Shown here: positions 36,889 to 45,164 of the stretch, one piece after another
Layout: every line of letters begins with the position of its first letter
Numbering within the stretch: the first letter of the stretch is position 1
The notes under the pieces: model-generated
What the model was told of the DNA's origin: nothing
What the model saw: only the letters and a program-made list of their open reading frames with translations
Database searches by the model: none
Assembly: GCA_035527975.1 (NCBI GenBank)
Contig: DATKZM010000034.1
Span: forward strand, 21,661 to 85,660
DNA length: 64,000 nt
Source of the DNA: DATKZM01 sp035527975
GTDB taxonomy: Bacteria > Pseudomonadota > Alphaproteobacteria > JAPULJ01
Direction: 5' to 3'
Program-made: the position numbers and the translations under genes

Positions 36889-37926
36889 TTGACCCATGGC
36901 CCACGGGCCGCCCGCATGGTCGAGGCCGGCCATGCGCTCTGGCTCGCCGGCGGTCCCTACGCCTTCACCTCTGCTGAGCTGCGCACGCGCGATGGCGCCA
37001 TCGCGATGCTCAACGTCGACGAGCTCAGCAGCCGTGCCGATCTGCGCGACACGCTCGACCGCCTCACCGCCCCGCGCGCGCCTTTCGCCGGGCTCGATCT
37101 TGCCACCCCGCGCATCATGGGGATCGTCAACGTCACCCCCGACAGCTTCTCCGATGGCGGCGACTTTGCTGCGCCCGGGGCCGCCATCGATCACGGTAAA
37201 GCACTGATCAAAGCCGGCGCCGATATCCTCGATATTGGCGGCGAGTCGACCCGGCCCGGCGCGGCGCCCGTCATGCCAGCCGAGGAAATCGACCGCGTGC
37301 TTCCAGTGATCGCGGGCCTCTCCACTGTGGGCGTGCCGCTGTCGATCGACACACGCAACGCCGCCACCATGCGTGCGGCCATTGCGGCCGGCGCCGCCAT
37401 CATCAACGACGTCTCCGCCCTCACCCACGACCCGGAAAGCCTGAAAACCGCTGCGGTGCTTGGCGTGCCGATCATCCTCATGCATATGCGTGGCGAGCCC
37501 GCCACCATGCGCGAGGACGCGCGCTACGACGACGTCGTCCGTGAGGTCTTCGACGAGCTGTCGATCCGCGTCGACGCCGCGGTCGCCGCGGGCATCACGC
37601 GCGGGCGCATCGCCGTCGATCCCGGTTTCGGCTTTGCCAAGGCCTCGCGCCACAATGTCGCCGTGCTGCAGGATCTGACCGCCTTTCACGGGCTCGGTTG
37701 CGCGCTCACGGTGGGCGTTTCGCGGAAAAGTTTCCTTGCCGCGATCACCCGCGAAAGCGATCCCAAGGCCAGGCTCGGCGCATCCCTGGCGGCAGCGCTG
37801 GCCGCATTGGCCCGCGGCGCCCGGATCGTCCGCGTCCATGACGTCGCAGAGACCGCGCAGGCTATCGCCACGTGGCAGACCATCAATGGCGGGCGAAGCG
37901 AGCTGACCAATGACGTATCCGCATAG
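36889..37926 (+). CDS. folP: dihydropteroate synthase
   Basis: Condenses p-aminobenzoate with the pterin pyrophosphate in folate synthesis. About 345 residues: an N-terminal extension typical of alphaproteobacterial FolP, then the TIM barrel with GIVNVTPDSFSDGG, DIGGESTRPGA and VSRKSFL signatures and DPGFGFAK in between. The start is not settled. The first in-frame ATG (36916) would cut a segment resembling the family's N-terminus, so I use TTG 36889. Neither has a ribosome site, and an ATT at 36853 with GGAG upstream is a third option. It lies between ftsH and glmM, the usual order. Confidence 0.88.
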   Translation: MTHGPRAARMVEAGHALWLAGGPYAFTSAELRTRDGAIAMLNVDELSSRADLRDTLDRLTAPRAPFAGLDLATPRIMGIVNVTPDSFSDGGDFAAPGAAIDHGKALIKAGADILDIGGESTRPGAAPVMPAEEIDRVLPVIAGLSTVGVPLSIDTRNAATMRAAIAAGAAIINDVSALTHDPESLKTAAVLGVPIILMHMRGEPATMREDARYDDVVREVFDELSIRVDAAVAAGITRGRIAVDPGFGFAKASRHNVAVLQDLTAFHGLGCALTVGVSRKSFLAAITRESDPKARLGASLAAALAALARGARIVRVHDVAETAQAIATWQTINGGRSELTNDVSA

Positions 37927-38036
37927 CAGGGTTGTCACGCGCCGCGGTCGGCTAATCCCATCTTTACCTTGTTGATCTTCAATGTGCTAAACCGGCCCAA
38001 TCGAGCACCCAGTTGAACAAGAACCCAAGCAATCTG

Positions 38037-39386
38037 ATGGCACGGAAACTTTTCGGAACCGACGGTATTCGCGGCACGGCCAACAGCGAGCCGATGACCG
38101 CCGAGATCGCGCTCAAGGTCGCGATCGCCGCCGGCCGGCATTTCCGCCGCGGCGAGCACCGCCACCGCGTGGTCATCGGCAAGGACACGCGTCTCTCCGG
38201 CTACACGATGGAGCCGGCCCTGGTCGCGGGTTTTGCCTCGATGGGCATGGACGTCTTCACCTTCGGGCCGATCCCCACGCCGGCGGTCGCCATGCTGACC
38301 CGCTCCATGCGCGCCGATCTGGGCGTCATGATCTCGGCCTCGCACAATCTCTATCAGGACAACGGCATCAAGCTCTTCGGCCCCGACGGCTACAAGCTCT
38401 CCGACGAGATCGAGGGCGACATCGAACGCCATGTCGCCGAGGGTGTGTCGGACGATCTGGTGCCATCGGCCAAGCTCGGCCGGGTCAAGCGCCTCGACGA
38501 CGCGGCCGGCCGTTACATCGAGTTCGTCAAGGCGACCTTCCCCAAGGACCGCACGCTCGAAGGCCTGAAGATCGTGGTCGACTGCGCCAATGGCGCGGCC
38601 TACCGGGTCGCGCCCACGGTGCTGTGGGAGCTCGGCGCCGAGGTCATACCCATGGCGGTCGAGCCCAATGGCTTCAACATCAATGAGGAATGCGGCGCCA
38701 CCAAGCCGCAGCGCCTGCGCGAGCGGGTCATCGCCGAGCACGCCGATCTCGGCATCGCGCTTGACGGCGATGCCGACCGTGTCGTGCTGGTCGACGAAAA
38801 GGCCGATGTCGTCGACGGCGACCAGCTGATGGCGCTGATCGCCGCCGATTGGAAACGCCGCGGCCGTCTCGCCGGAGACGGGCTTGTCGCCACGGTGATG
38901 TCCAATCTCGGTCTTGAGCGTTATCTCGATGGTCTCGGCATCGCGCTCGCGCGCACCAAGGTCGGCGACCGCTATGTCGTCGAACATATGCGCGATCACG
39001 GCTTCAATGTCGGCGGTGAGCAATCGGGTCACATCGTGCTCTCCGACTACGCGACCACCGGCGACGGACTGATCGCGGCCCTGCAGGTGCTCGCCGTGCT
39101 AACCGAGACGCGCCGCAAGCCGGCCAGCGTATCGACGCGCATCTTCGAGCCCGTTCCCCAAATCCTAAGGAACGCTGCGATCAATGGTTCGGCGCCGCTG
39201 GAGGCGGAGCCGGTCAAGACCGCGATCGCCGAAGGCGAGACGCGTCTCGGCAAGGGCGGGCGTCTCCTGATCCGGCCCTCGGGCACCGAACCGCTGATCC
39301 GTGTCATGGCCGAAGGCGACGATGCGAAGCTGATCGGCGAGGTCGTCGAAACGATTGTCAAAGCCATCGAAGGAACCGCAGGCTGA
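38037..39386 (+). CDS. glmM: phosphoglucosamine mutase GlmM
   Basis: A 449-residue enzyme converting glucosamine 6-phosphate to the 1-phosphate for UDP-GlcNAc, hence peptidoglycan and LPS. RKLFGTDGIRGTAN marks the N-terminus; the phosphoserine loop is MISASHN; the metal loop is LDGDADR; the sugar loop is GGEQSGH; the phosphate loop is RPSGTEPLIRVM. The ATG at 38037 fits the family start; a TTG at 38013 would add eight residues. A terminator follows at 39438. Confidence 0.96.
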   Translation: MARKLFGTDGIRGTANSEPMTAEIALKVAIAAGRHFRRGEHRHRVVIGKDTRLSGYTMEPALVAGFASMGMDVFTFGPIPTPAVAMLTRSMRADLGVMISASHNLYQDNGIKLFGPDGYKLSDEIEGDIERHVAEGVSDDLVPSAKLGRVKRLDDAAGRYIEFVKATFPKDRTLEGLKIVVDCANGAAYRVAPTVLWELGAEVIPMAVEPNGFNINEECGATKPQRLRERVIAEHADLGIALDGDADRVVLVDEKADVVDGDQLMALIAADWKRRGRLAGDGLVATVMSNLGLERYLDGLGIALARTKVGDRYVVEHMRDHGFNVGGEQSGHIVLSDYATTGDGLIAALQVLAVLTETRRKPASVSTRIFEPVPQILRNAAINGSAPLEAEPVKTAIAEGETRLGKGGRLLIRPSGTEPLIRVMAEGDDAKLIGEVVETIVKAIEGTAG

Positions 39387-39437
39387 GCCCGGGCTCGCTC
39401 GTCGGCCCAACCGCCAACCTCATCCATCTATCGACCC

Positions 39438-39458
39438 CACCACGGCGCGGTGTTTTTT
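39438..39458 (+). terminator. intrinsic terminator after glmM
   Basis: CACC (39438-39441) pairs with GGTG (39449-39452), with a few further inner pairs, followed at once by six T. It lies about 50 bp after the glmM stop. The stem is short but the T tract is the best in the window. Confidence 0.65.
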
Positions 39459-39533
39459 CAGCCCTCGCGGAACATGATGAATTGACAACATGACCAGTGC
39501 CGTGCGGCGCCGCTTTACGAATCAGGAGACTCC

Positions 39534-40337
39534 ATGAACGGACGCGTTCTTGTCATTGCAGGCTCGGATTCCGGCGGCGGCGCCGGCATCCAGGCTGATA
39601 TCAAAACGGTCACCGCACTCGGCGGCTATGCGATGACCGCCGTCACCGCGCTCACCGCCCAGAACACCAAAGGCGTGTTCGGGATTGCCAATATCGAGCC
39701 GAGTTTCGTCGCCCAGCAGATCGAGCTTTGTCTGAACGATATCGGTGCTGACGCTCTGAAGACCGGCATGCTGCACTCGGTCCCGGTGATCGAGGCGGTG
39801 GCGGACGCGATCGTCGCGCATGGGCGCGGCATCCCGCTGATTGCCGATCCGGTGATGGTCGCCAAAGGCGGCGAGTCGTTACTGGAAGGCGATGCGGTCG
39901 CCGCCATCAAGCGCAGCCTGTTTCCATATGTCAGCCTGTTGACGCCAAATCTGCCGGAGGCCGAAGCGCTGGCCGGTCTTACGATCGGCGATCTGGAAGA
40001 GCAGAAGGCAGCGGCGCTGGCCATGCTCACCCTCGGGCCTGAGGCCGTGCTGCTCAAGGGCGGTCACCGCGAGGGCCCGGAGATCCACGACGTGCTCGCC
40101 AGCGCCGACGGTGTCGAAGTCTTTACCAGCCCGCGCATCGACAGCCAGAACACGCACGGCACCGGCTGCACGCTCGCCTCGGCCATCGCCACCGGCCTTG
40201 CGCAGAAGCTCGACCTGCGCATCGCGGTCATCCGCGCCCGCGAATATGTGCAGGAGGCGATCCGCACCGCACCCGGCTATGGCGGCGGCCACGGGCCGCT
40301 CAACCACGGCCACACACTCTCAGATATGCGCGGATAG
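39534..40337 (+). CDS. thiD: hydroxymethylpyrimidine (phosphate) kinase ThiD
   Basis: A 267-residue ribokinase-fold kinase phosphorylating HMP and HMP-P in thiamine synthesis. The N-terminal LVIAGSDSGGGAGIQADIKT and the C-terminal anion-hole/catalytic motif THGTGCTLASAIA are diagnostic; TPNLPEAEAL is the third signature. CAGGAGA lies 6 nt before the ATG. With the thiE fragment at the left edge it is the second thiamine gene here, at a separate locus. Confidence 0.95.
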   Translation: MNGRVLVIAGSDSGGGAGIQADIKTVTALGGYAMTAVTALTAQNTKGVFGIANIEPSFVAQQIELCLNDIGADALKTGMLHSVPVIEAVADAIVAHGRGIPLIADPVMVAKGGESLLEGDAVAAIKRSLFPYVSLLTPNLPEAEALAGLTIGDLEEQKAAALAMLTLGPEAVLLKGGHREGPEIHDVLASADGVEVFTSPRIDSQNTHGTGCTLASAIATGLAQKLDLRIAVIRAREYVQEAIRTAPGYGGGHGPLNHGHTLSDMRG

Positions 40338-40345
40338 CCTTGCGG

Positions 40346-41179
40346 ATGGCGCGCAGCATCCTGCGCATCGGTGACCCGGAGCGCAGCCTTGCCTTCTACA
40401 CAAGCGCGCTCGGCATGACGCTCACGCATCGCGGCCAAGTCGGCGGCGAGACAGCCCTCCGCCTCGCCTATCCCGGCCGGCGCGCCTCGTTGCCGACTGA
40501 GCTCGAACTCCGTCACTGTCCGGCGCCGGCCCGCGACGTTGGCCGCGAAGACGCTCCTCAAAGGGAGCGCAGCTACTGGAAAATCGGCATCACCCTGGCC
40601 GATGTCGATCTGGCCCGGACGCGGCTCCAAGCGAGCGGCGTGGCGGTCAGCGAGCCCGTGCAATTCGAGGACATCGGCTATCTCTGCCACCTCGCCGATC
40701 CCGACGGCCATGTCATCGAGCTTCTGCAACACCGCTTTGCCGCCAACCATGTGCCGGTCGCGCCAAGGGACGAGCTGCCGCTGGGCTGCGAGGCAACCTT
40801 CGGCCAGATCAGCCTGCGGGTGAAAAATGCCGAGACGGCACTGCGCTTCTACCGCGATCGCCTCGGCCTTGTCTTGCTGTCGCGCCAGCCGGTCCGGCGC
40901 CATCGCTTCACGCTCTATTTCTTGTCGGCCGTGGCGGATCCCCTGCCCGATCCCGACCTTGAGGCCGTCGCCAACCGCGAATGGCTTTGGCAACGTCCCT
41001 ATACGACGCTGGAGTTGCAGCACCGCTGGGAGGCCGAAGGCGCATCAGGGCCGTGGGCGCCGTCGGATAGCGCTGCCGAGGGCTTCGACGGCGTGGTCAT
41101 CGAAACGAATGCGCTTCAGCCCGGTATGCTGAGCGATCCCGACGGAAATCGCGTGATCATCGAGGCCCCGCCCACCTGA
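40346..41179 (+). CDS. two-domain VOC (glyoxalase-fold) protein
   Basis: A 277-residue protein made of two vicinal-oxygen-chelate modules. Module one (about 1-130) has SILRIGDPERSLAFYTSALGM and HLADPDGHVIELLQH; module two (about 145-277) has ISLRVKNAETALRFYRDRLGL and LSDPDGNRVIIEAP. The metal-binding pattern is not complete enough to separate glyoxalase I from dioxygenase or resistance-type VOC proteins. The start is ATG 40346 or TTG 40340. It follows thiD by 8 bp and may be cotranscribed with it. Confidence 0.8.
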   Translation: MARSILRIGDPERSLAFYTSALGMTLTHRGQVGGETALRLAYPGRRASLPTELELRHCPAPARDVGREDAPQRERSYWKIGITLADVDLARTRLQASGVAVSEPVQFEDIGYLCHLADPDGHVIELLQHRFAANHVPVAPRDELPLGCEATFGQISLRVKNAETALRFYRDRLGLVLLSRQPVRRHRFTLYFLSAVADPLPDPDLEAVANREWLWQRPYTTLELQHRWEAEGASGPWAPSDSAAEGFDGVVIETNALQPGMLSDPDGNRVIIEAPPT

Positions 41180-41207
41180 GGCGGAGCGGTTTCTCACTCA
41201 CACGCGC

Positions 41208-42593
41208 TCAAACGACGGCACGGCTGGCGCGTGGGCCGGTCAATGCCATATCGCGCAGCGTATTAAGCGCGGCGGTGAGTGCCTCGCGGTCCGCCGCAGC
41301 AGCCAGGGAAATGCGTACCGCTTCAGACGCCTTCGCCGGGTCGACCGCAAAAGAAGCGATCGAGACGATCCGGATCCCCTGCGCCAGCGCCGCCGCGACA
41401 TACTCGTCGCGCCGCCACGGCGCCGGCAAGTCCAGCATCAGATGGAAACTCGCCGGATGGCCGCGAACGGCCAAACCATCGAATACCTCCATCGCGATCG
41501 ATTGCCGGGCGGCGATCTCCCGGCGCAGCGCCTCGGTCAGCCGGTCCGCCGTCCCGTTCTCAAGCCAAAGTCCGATGATCTCATGACACAACGCAGGCTG
41601 CGCGACCGTCTGCGCATAGACCACGTCGATAAAGCGCTCCACGAACCGCGGCGGCAGCGCCATCCAGCCAACGCGCAGCCCCGGCGCCAGGCATTTCGAG
41701 GCGCTGGTGAAATAGACCGTACGCTCCGGCGCCAATGACGCGATGGGCGGCGGGCGATCGGGCAGCAGATAGCCGTAGACATCGTCCTCGACAATGATGA
41801 GATCGCGCGCTTCGGCGACCCGCGCGATCGCCGCGCGCCGCTCTGCGCCCATCATCGCCGCGGTCGGATTTTGGATCGTCGGCACCACGATAACCACCCG
41901 CGCGCCGGTCCGTCCCGCGGCCTCGTCGAGGGCCTCGGGGACCAAGCCCTCCTCGTCTAGCGCGACCCCTTCCAGATGCACGCCGGCAATCCGCGCATTC
42001 TCGATCACGCCCGAATAGGAATAGCTTTCCGCCAGAACCGTATCGCCCGCGCTGCACAGCGCCCCGAACACCGCCGTCAGGGCCTGCTGTGCGCCGTGCG
42101 TGAGCACAATGCAGGCAGGATCCACCTCCAGCCCAATCCGCGCCATGAAGCGCGCGCCGACCGCCCGATGCTTGGCATGACCGGCCGCCGGCACGTAACG
42201 CAACAAGTCCTCCAGACCCTGGGCCTGAGCGATCTCCTGCAGCGCCTCGGCAAGCGCATCGCCGTGCACCCGCCAGGTCGCCATGTTGATGCCGAGGTCG
42301 ATCACGCCGGTTTCGGCCGGCTGCAGGATCGGCTCCGTGCCACCGCGCGCGGCCGTGCGGACAAAGGTGCCGCGCCCAACCTCGCCGCCCACCAGGCCTT
42401 GCTGTTCGGCGAGCATGTAGCCGCGGCTCACCGTGCCGACCGTGACGCCCAAGCGGTAAGCCAAATCGCGCTGCGGCGGCAGCTTGTCGCCCGGCGCCAG
42501 CTCGCCCTGATCGACCGCGTCGGCGATCGCCGCGGCAATCGCCTGGTAACGCGGACCGGCATGGCTCGAGAGGTCGGGCATCCAAATTGTCAT
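41208..42593 (-). CDS. MocR-family transcription regulator (GntR wHTH fused to aminotransferase fold)
   Basis: A 461-residue regulator. The N-terminal GntR-type winged helix (about 12-80; LPPQRDLAYRLGVTVGTVSRGY) joins a class I aminotransferase-like domain with PLP lysine K300 (FTSASKCLAPGLRVGW) and NPTAAMM/DDVYGYL contact segments. MocR proteins sense PLP or amino-compound aldimines and usually act on a divergent neighbour. Here that is the DUF1127-DMT exporter-dehydratase cluster. A promoter with consensus -35 places the transcript start at or within ~3 nt of the ATG, so the mRNA is probably leaderless. Confidence 0.92.
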   Translation of the reverse strand: MTIWMPDLSSHAGPRYQAIAAAIADAVDQGELAPGDKLPPQRDLAYRLGVTVGTVSRGYMLAEQQGLVGGEVGRGTFVRTAARGGTEPILQPAETGVIDLGINMATWRVHGDALAEALQEIAQAQGLEDLLRYVPAAGHAKHRAVGARFMARIGLEVDPACIVLTHGAQQALTAVFGALCSAGDTVLAESYSYSGVIENARIAGVHLEGVALDEEGLVPEALDEAAGRTGARVVIVVPTIQNPTAAMMGAERRAAIARVAEARDLIIVEDDVYGYLLPDRPPPIASLAPERTVYFTSASKCLAPGLRVGWMALPPRFVERFIDVVYAQTVAQPALCHEIIGLWLENGTADRLTEALRREIAARQSIAMEVFDGLAVRGHPASFHLMLDLPAPWRRDEYVAAALAQGIRIVSIASFAVDPAKASEAVRISLAAAADREALTAALNTLRDMALTGPRASRAVV

Positions 42594-42601
42594 GGTATCA
42601 A

Positions 42602-42630
42602 TGTTTAGATTGACTGGTTCAATATGTCAA
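42602..42630 (-). promoter_or_regulatory. sigma-70-type promoter for mocR
   Basis: On the minus strand, TTGACA (42630-42625) and TAAACA (42607-42602) are separated by exactly 17 bp. The predicted transcript start, about 7 bp further, falls at or just before the ATG (42593), leaving no room for a ribosome binding site. Confidence 0.6.
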
Positions 42631-42639
42631 CTGTATTCA
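42610..42639 (+). promoter_or_regulatory. candidate promoter for the DUF1127-exporter cluster
   Basis: TTGACT (42610-42615), an 18-bp spacer and TATTCA (42634-42639) lie about 100 bp upstream of the DUF1127 gene and overlap the mocR promoter on the other strand, so occupancy by MocR could control both. Confidence 0.4.
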
Positions 42640-42735
42640 TATTTGATCAACTCAATCGACGAATCACCCCGATCAATAGGTGAGAATATGACCCATTGGA
42701 CCGATACATTCATGACCTAGAAATCCGCCCGCAGG

Positions 42736-42957
42736 ATGCACGCGCGCGCCAGCGGTGCGGCCAGCCCTGTGCCGGCAACTGTCCTGGGTAAGGTCGTTTG
42801 GGCGGTCAATCGGGCGATCAACATCCTTTTCGCTTGGCAGGAACGATCACGCGGCCGCTATCAGCTCGCCCAACTTGACCGGCGCATGTTGCGCGATATT
42901 GGGCTCAGCCGGGTCGATGCGCTGCATGAGGCGTCCAAGCCCTTCTGGCGCAAGTGA
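42736..42957 (+). CDS. DUF1127 small protein
   Basis: A 73-residue protein with the YjiS-like DUF1127 core: RSRGRYQLAQLDRRMLRDIGLSR (written here in part) followed by VDALHEASKPFW. Such arginine-rich mini-proteins are stress or regulatory factors in Alphaproteobacteria, and some bind RNA. An N-terminal ~30-residue segment (VVWAVNRAINILFAW) precedes the core. It overlaps the exporter gene by four bases (GTGA), an unusual translational coupling. Confidence 0.85.
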   Translation: MHARASGAASPVPATVLGKVVWAVNRAINILFAWQERSRGRYQLAQLDRRMLRDIGLSRVDALHEASKPFWRK

Positions 42958-43901
42958 ACAGCCCCGGCGGCAGCCCCGCCGCCACCGCCTCTACGGCTCA
43001 GGCGCCCGCGGCCCTAGCCGTTTACGCGGCCGCGGCGGCGGCGCTTCTCTTCTGGAGCGGTACCGCGATCGCCAACAAGATCGCGGTTGCCCAGATCGAC
43101 CCTTCGAGCGCGGGGATATTGCGTTCGATGCTGGCCGGCCTCATCGCGGGAGGCCTTGCTCTAGCCTTCCGGCTTCCGTTCCCGCGGAAGGCCGGCCAGC
43201 GCGGTTTGCTATTGGTCTCGGGCATTTCGAGCTTTGCGGTATGGCCAATGCTGATGAGCCTTGGGCTTGGCACCACGACCGCCGGCCATGCCGCGCTCAT
43301 CATGGCGATGCTGCCGGCATTCACCGGGCTGATCGCTGCCGCCGCCGACCGTGCCTGGCCGCGCGCGAGCTGGTGGGGCGGCGTGGCGCTGGCCGCCATC
43401 GGGACCTTCGCGCTGATTTTCTATCGCGACGGCGGCGCGCTTGCCGGCGAGCAGGCGAGCATTACCGGCGATCTCATTATCCTGGCGGGCGTCGTGGTAT
43501 GCGCGCTTGGATATGTCTGCGGCGGCAAGCTCTCGCCGGTAATCGGCACCTGGGCGACGACCTTCTGGGGTCTCGCCGCCGCCACGGTCGTGACGATACC
43601 GACGCTCGCCGTCCTCGCTCACCGGACCGATTGGGCGGCTGTCGACAGCACCGGCTGGCTGGCCATCGCCTATATGACCTTCCTGTCTTCGCTGGCGGGT
43701 TACGCCGCCTGGTTCTGGGCCCTGGGCCATGGCGGGATTGCCCGCATCGGCTCGTGGCAACTCGCCATGCCGGTGACGACCCTGGCCGCTGCCGGGGTCG
43801 TACTCGGCGAGGCGATCACCTGGCCGATCATCGTGTCCGGCCTGGCCATCCTCGCCGGCACCGCGCTGGCGCAGATCCCCAAACGCCCAGCGCGGATTTG
43901 A
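42954..43901 (+). CDS. DMT-family (EamA) transporter
   Basis: A 315-residue inner-membrane protein with about ten helices in two EamA halves (about 20-155 and 170-310). LLFWSGTAIANKIAVAQIDPSS in half one and YMTFLSSLAGYAAWFWALGHGGIARIG in half two are typical. Such proteins commonly export amino acids or metabolites. The GTG start overlaps the DUF1127 stop. A divergent MocR regulator and a downstream PLP-dependent dehydratase suggest amino-acid-related substrates; that is inference. Confidence 0.9.
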   Translation: MNSPGGSPAATASTAQAPAALAVYAAAAAALLFWSGTAIANKIAVAQIDPSSAGILRSMLAGLIAGGLALAFRLPFPRKAGQRGLLLVSGISSFAVWPMLMSLGLGTTTAGHAALIMAMLPAFTGLIAAAADRAWPRASWWGGVALAAIGTFALIFYRDGGALAGEQASITGDLIILAGVVVCALGYVCGGKLSPVIGTWATTFWGLAAATVVTIPTLAVLAHRTDWAAVDSTGWLAIAYMTFLSSLAGYAAWFWALGHGGIARIGSWQLAMPVTTLAAAGVVLGEAITWPIIVSGLAILAGTALAQIPKRPARI

Positions 43902-43979
43902 CAACCCGCATTTGACCGCTTGCGATTGACCGCAAAGCGCGGCCTCGCTTCAATGCGCTCGACCCGAAGGGAATGGACT

Positions 43980-44942
43980 ATGACCGACCTAACCGCATTG
44001 CAAGAGGCCGCCAGCCTCGTTCACGAGGTCATGCCGCCGACGCCGCAATATTGCTGGCCGCTGCTGTCCGAGCGTTGCGGCGCCGAGGTCTGGGTCAAGC
44101 ACGAGAACCACACGCCGACCGGCGCCTTCAAGATCCGCGGCGGGCTGGTCTATACCGGCGCGCTCAAGCGCGACGACCCGTCGGTGACTGGCGTGATCTG
44201 CGCCACTCGCGGCAATCATGGGCAAAGCGGCGCCACCGCCGCGGGCCGGTTCGGCCTGCGCGCCGTGATCGTCGTGCCCGAGGGCAACAGCGTGGAAAAG
44301 AACGCCGCCATGACCGCCCAGGGCGGCGAGCTGATCGAGCATGGCAGCGACTTCCAGGCCGCGCTCGAACATGCCCAGGCGTTGGCCGCCGAACAAAAGC
44401 TCCACATGTTCCCCTCCTTCCATGACGTCCTCGTGCGCGGCGTTGCGTCATACGGGTTGGAGTTTTTCCAAGGCGCACCGGAGCTCGACACGGTTTATGT
44501 GCCGATCGGCCTGGGCTCAGGCATCTGCGCCGTGATCGCCGCCCGCGACGCGCTCAATCTGAAGACAAAGATCGTCGGCGTGGTCGCCGCAAACGCGCCG
44601 ACTTACGCGCTGTCCTTCCGCGCCGGCAAGCCGGTCTCCACCAACTCGGCCGATACCATGGCCGACGGCGTCGCCTGCCGGGTTCCGGTGGCGCAGGCGG
44701 TCGAACTGATCAACAAAGGCGTGGAACGCATCGTCGAGCTCGAGGAAGCTGAATTCGAGGCCGCGATGCGGCACTACTACACCGATACGCATAACGTGGC
44801 CGAGGGCGCGGGCGCGGCGGGTCTTGCGGCACTGCTCAAGGAGCGCGGCCGCATGCTCGGCAAGCGTGTCGGCGTCGTCCTCACCGGCGGCAATGTCGAC
44901 GCGGCGGTCTACCGCCGCGTGCTCGCCAACGACGCCGACTGA
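43980..44942 (+). CDS. threonine dehydratase-like PLP enzyme
   Basis: A 320-residue fold II PLP enzyme. The Schiff-base lysine is in HTPTGAFKIRG, the substrate loop is ATRGNHGQSGA, the phosphate-binding glycine loop is GLGSGICAV, and the C-terminal pyridine contact is VVLTGGNVD. No ACT regulatory domain is present, so it is a catabolic-type enzyme. Candidates are threonine/serine dehydratase or the related EutB-type enzyme of hydroxyectoine use (no other ectoine genes are nearby). The ATG at 43980 follows GAAGGGA. A palindromic repeat follows. Confidence 0.88.
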   Translation: MTDLTALQEAASLVHEVMPPTPQYCWPLLSERCGAEVWVKHENHTPTGAFKIRGGLVYTGALKRDDPSVTGVICATRGNHGQSGATAAGRFGLRAVIVVPEGNSVEKNAAMTAQGGELIEHGSDFQAALEHAQALAAEQKLHMFPSFHDVLVRGVASYGLEFFQGAPELDTVYVPIGLGSGICAVIAARDALNLKTKIVGVVAANAPTYALSFRAGKPVSTNSADTMADGVACRVPVAQAVELINKGVERIVELEEAEFEAAMRHYYTDTHNVAEGAGAAGLAALLKERGRMLGKRVGVVLTGGNVDAAVYRRVLANDAD

Positions 44943-44950
44943 GCCCAACA

Positions 44951-45060
44951 GCCATCCTTCGAGGCCCGCTTCGCGGGCACCTCAGGATGAGTATCTGTAT
45001 TTTTACCAGCGCTCTATGCTCATCCTGAGGTGCGAGCGCGAGCGAGCTTCGAAGGATGGC
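44951..45060. repeat. 110-bp palindromic dispersed element (family A, CCTTCGAGG type)
   Basis: Left arm 44951-44991 and right arm 45019-45060 are near-perfect reverse complements, beginning GCCATCCTTCGA and ending CTCAGGATGAG. Each arm contains its own small hairpin (for example CCCGC-TTC-GCGGG). The sequence could fold into a long hairpin downstream of the dehydratase gene. A second, half-length copy is at 63837-63868. Similar intergenic repeats are common in Alphaproteobacteria. Confidence 0.85.
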
Positions 45061-45164
45061 AACCTTTTCGCTGCCGACCCTGTCGCACTTCGGGCGCGCA
45101 TCGGCTAACTTTGCCGACCCCTGATCAGCGATCCCAGCGAGACGACACCCAGCGAGACGACACG

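Larger units (their letters stand above)
42594..42735. promoter_or_regulatory. divergent control region between mocR and DUF1127 gene
   Basis: A 142-bp A/T-rich island in GC-rich DNA. It contains repeated ATCAA/TTCAA words (near 42596, 42618, 42645, 42689) and the palindrome TTGATCAA (42643-42650). Direct repeats of this kind are typical MocR/GntR operators, so this is the likely binding region of the adjacent regulator. Confidence 0.5.

Noticed and set aside
45135..45163. Two direct copies of CAGCGAGACGACAC before alaX as an operator
   Set aside because: They abut the start codon and probably reflect a small local duplication; no evidence of regulation.
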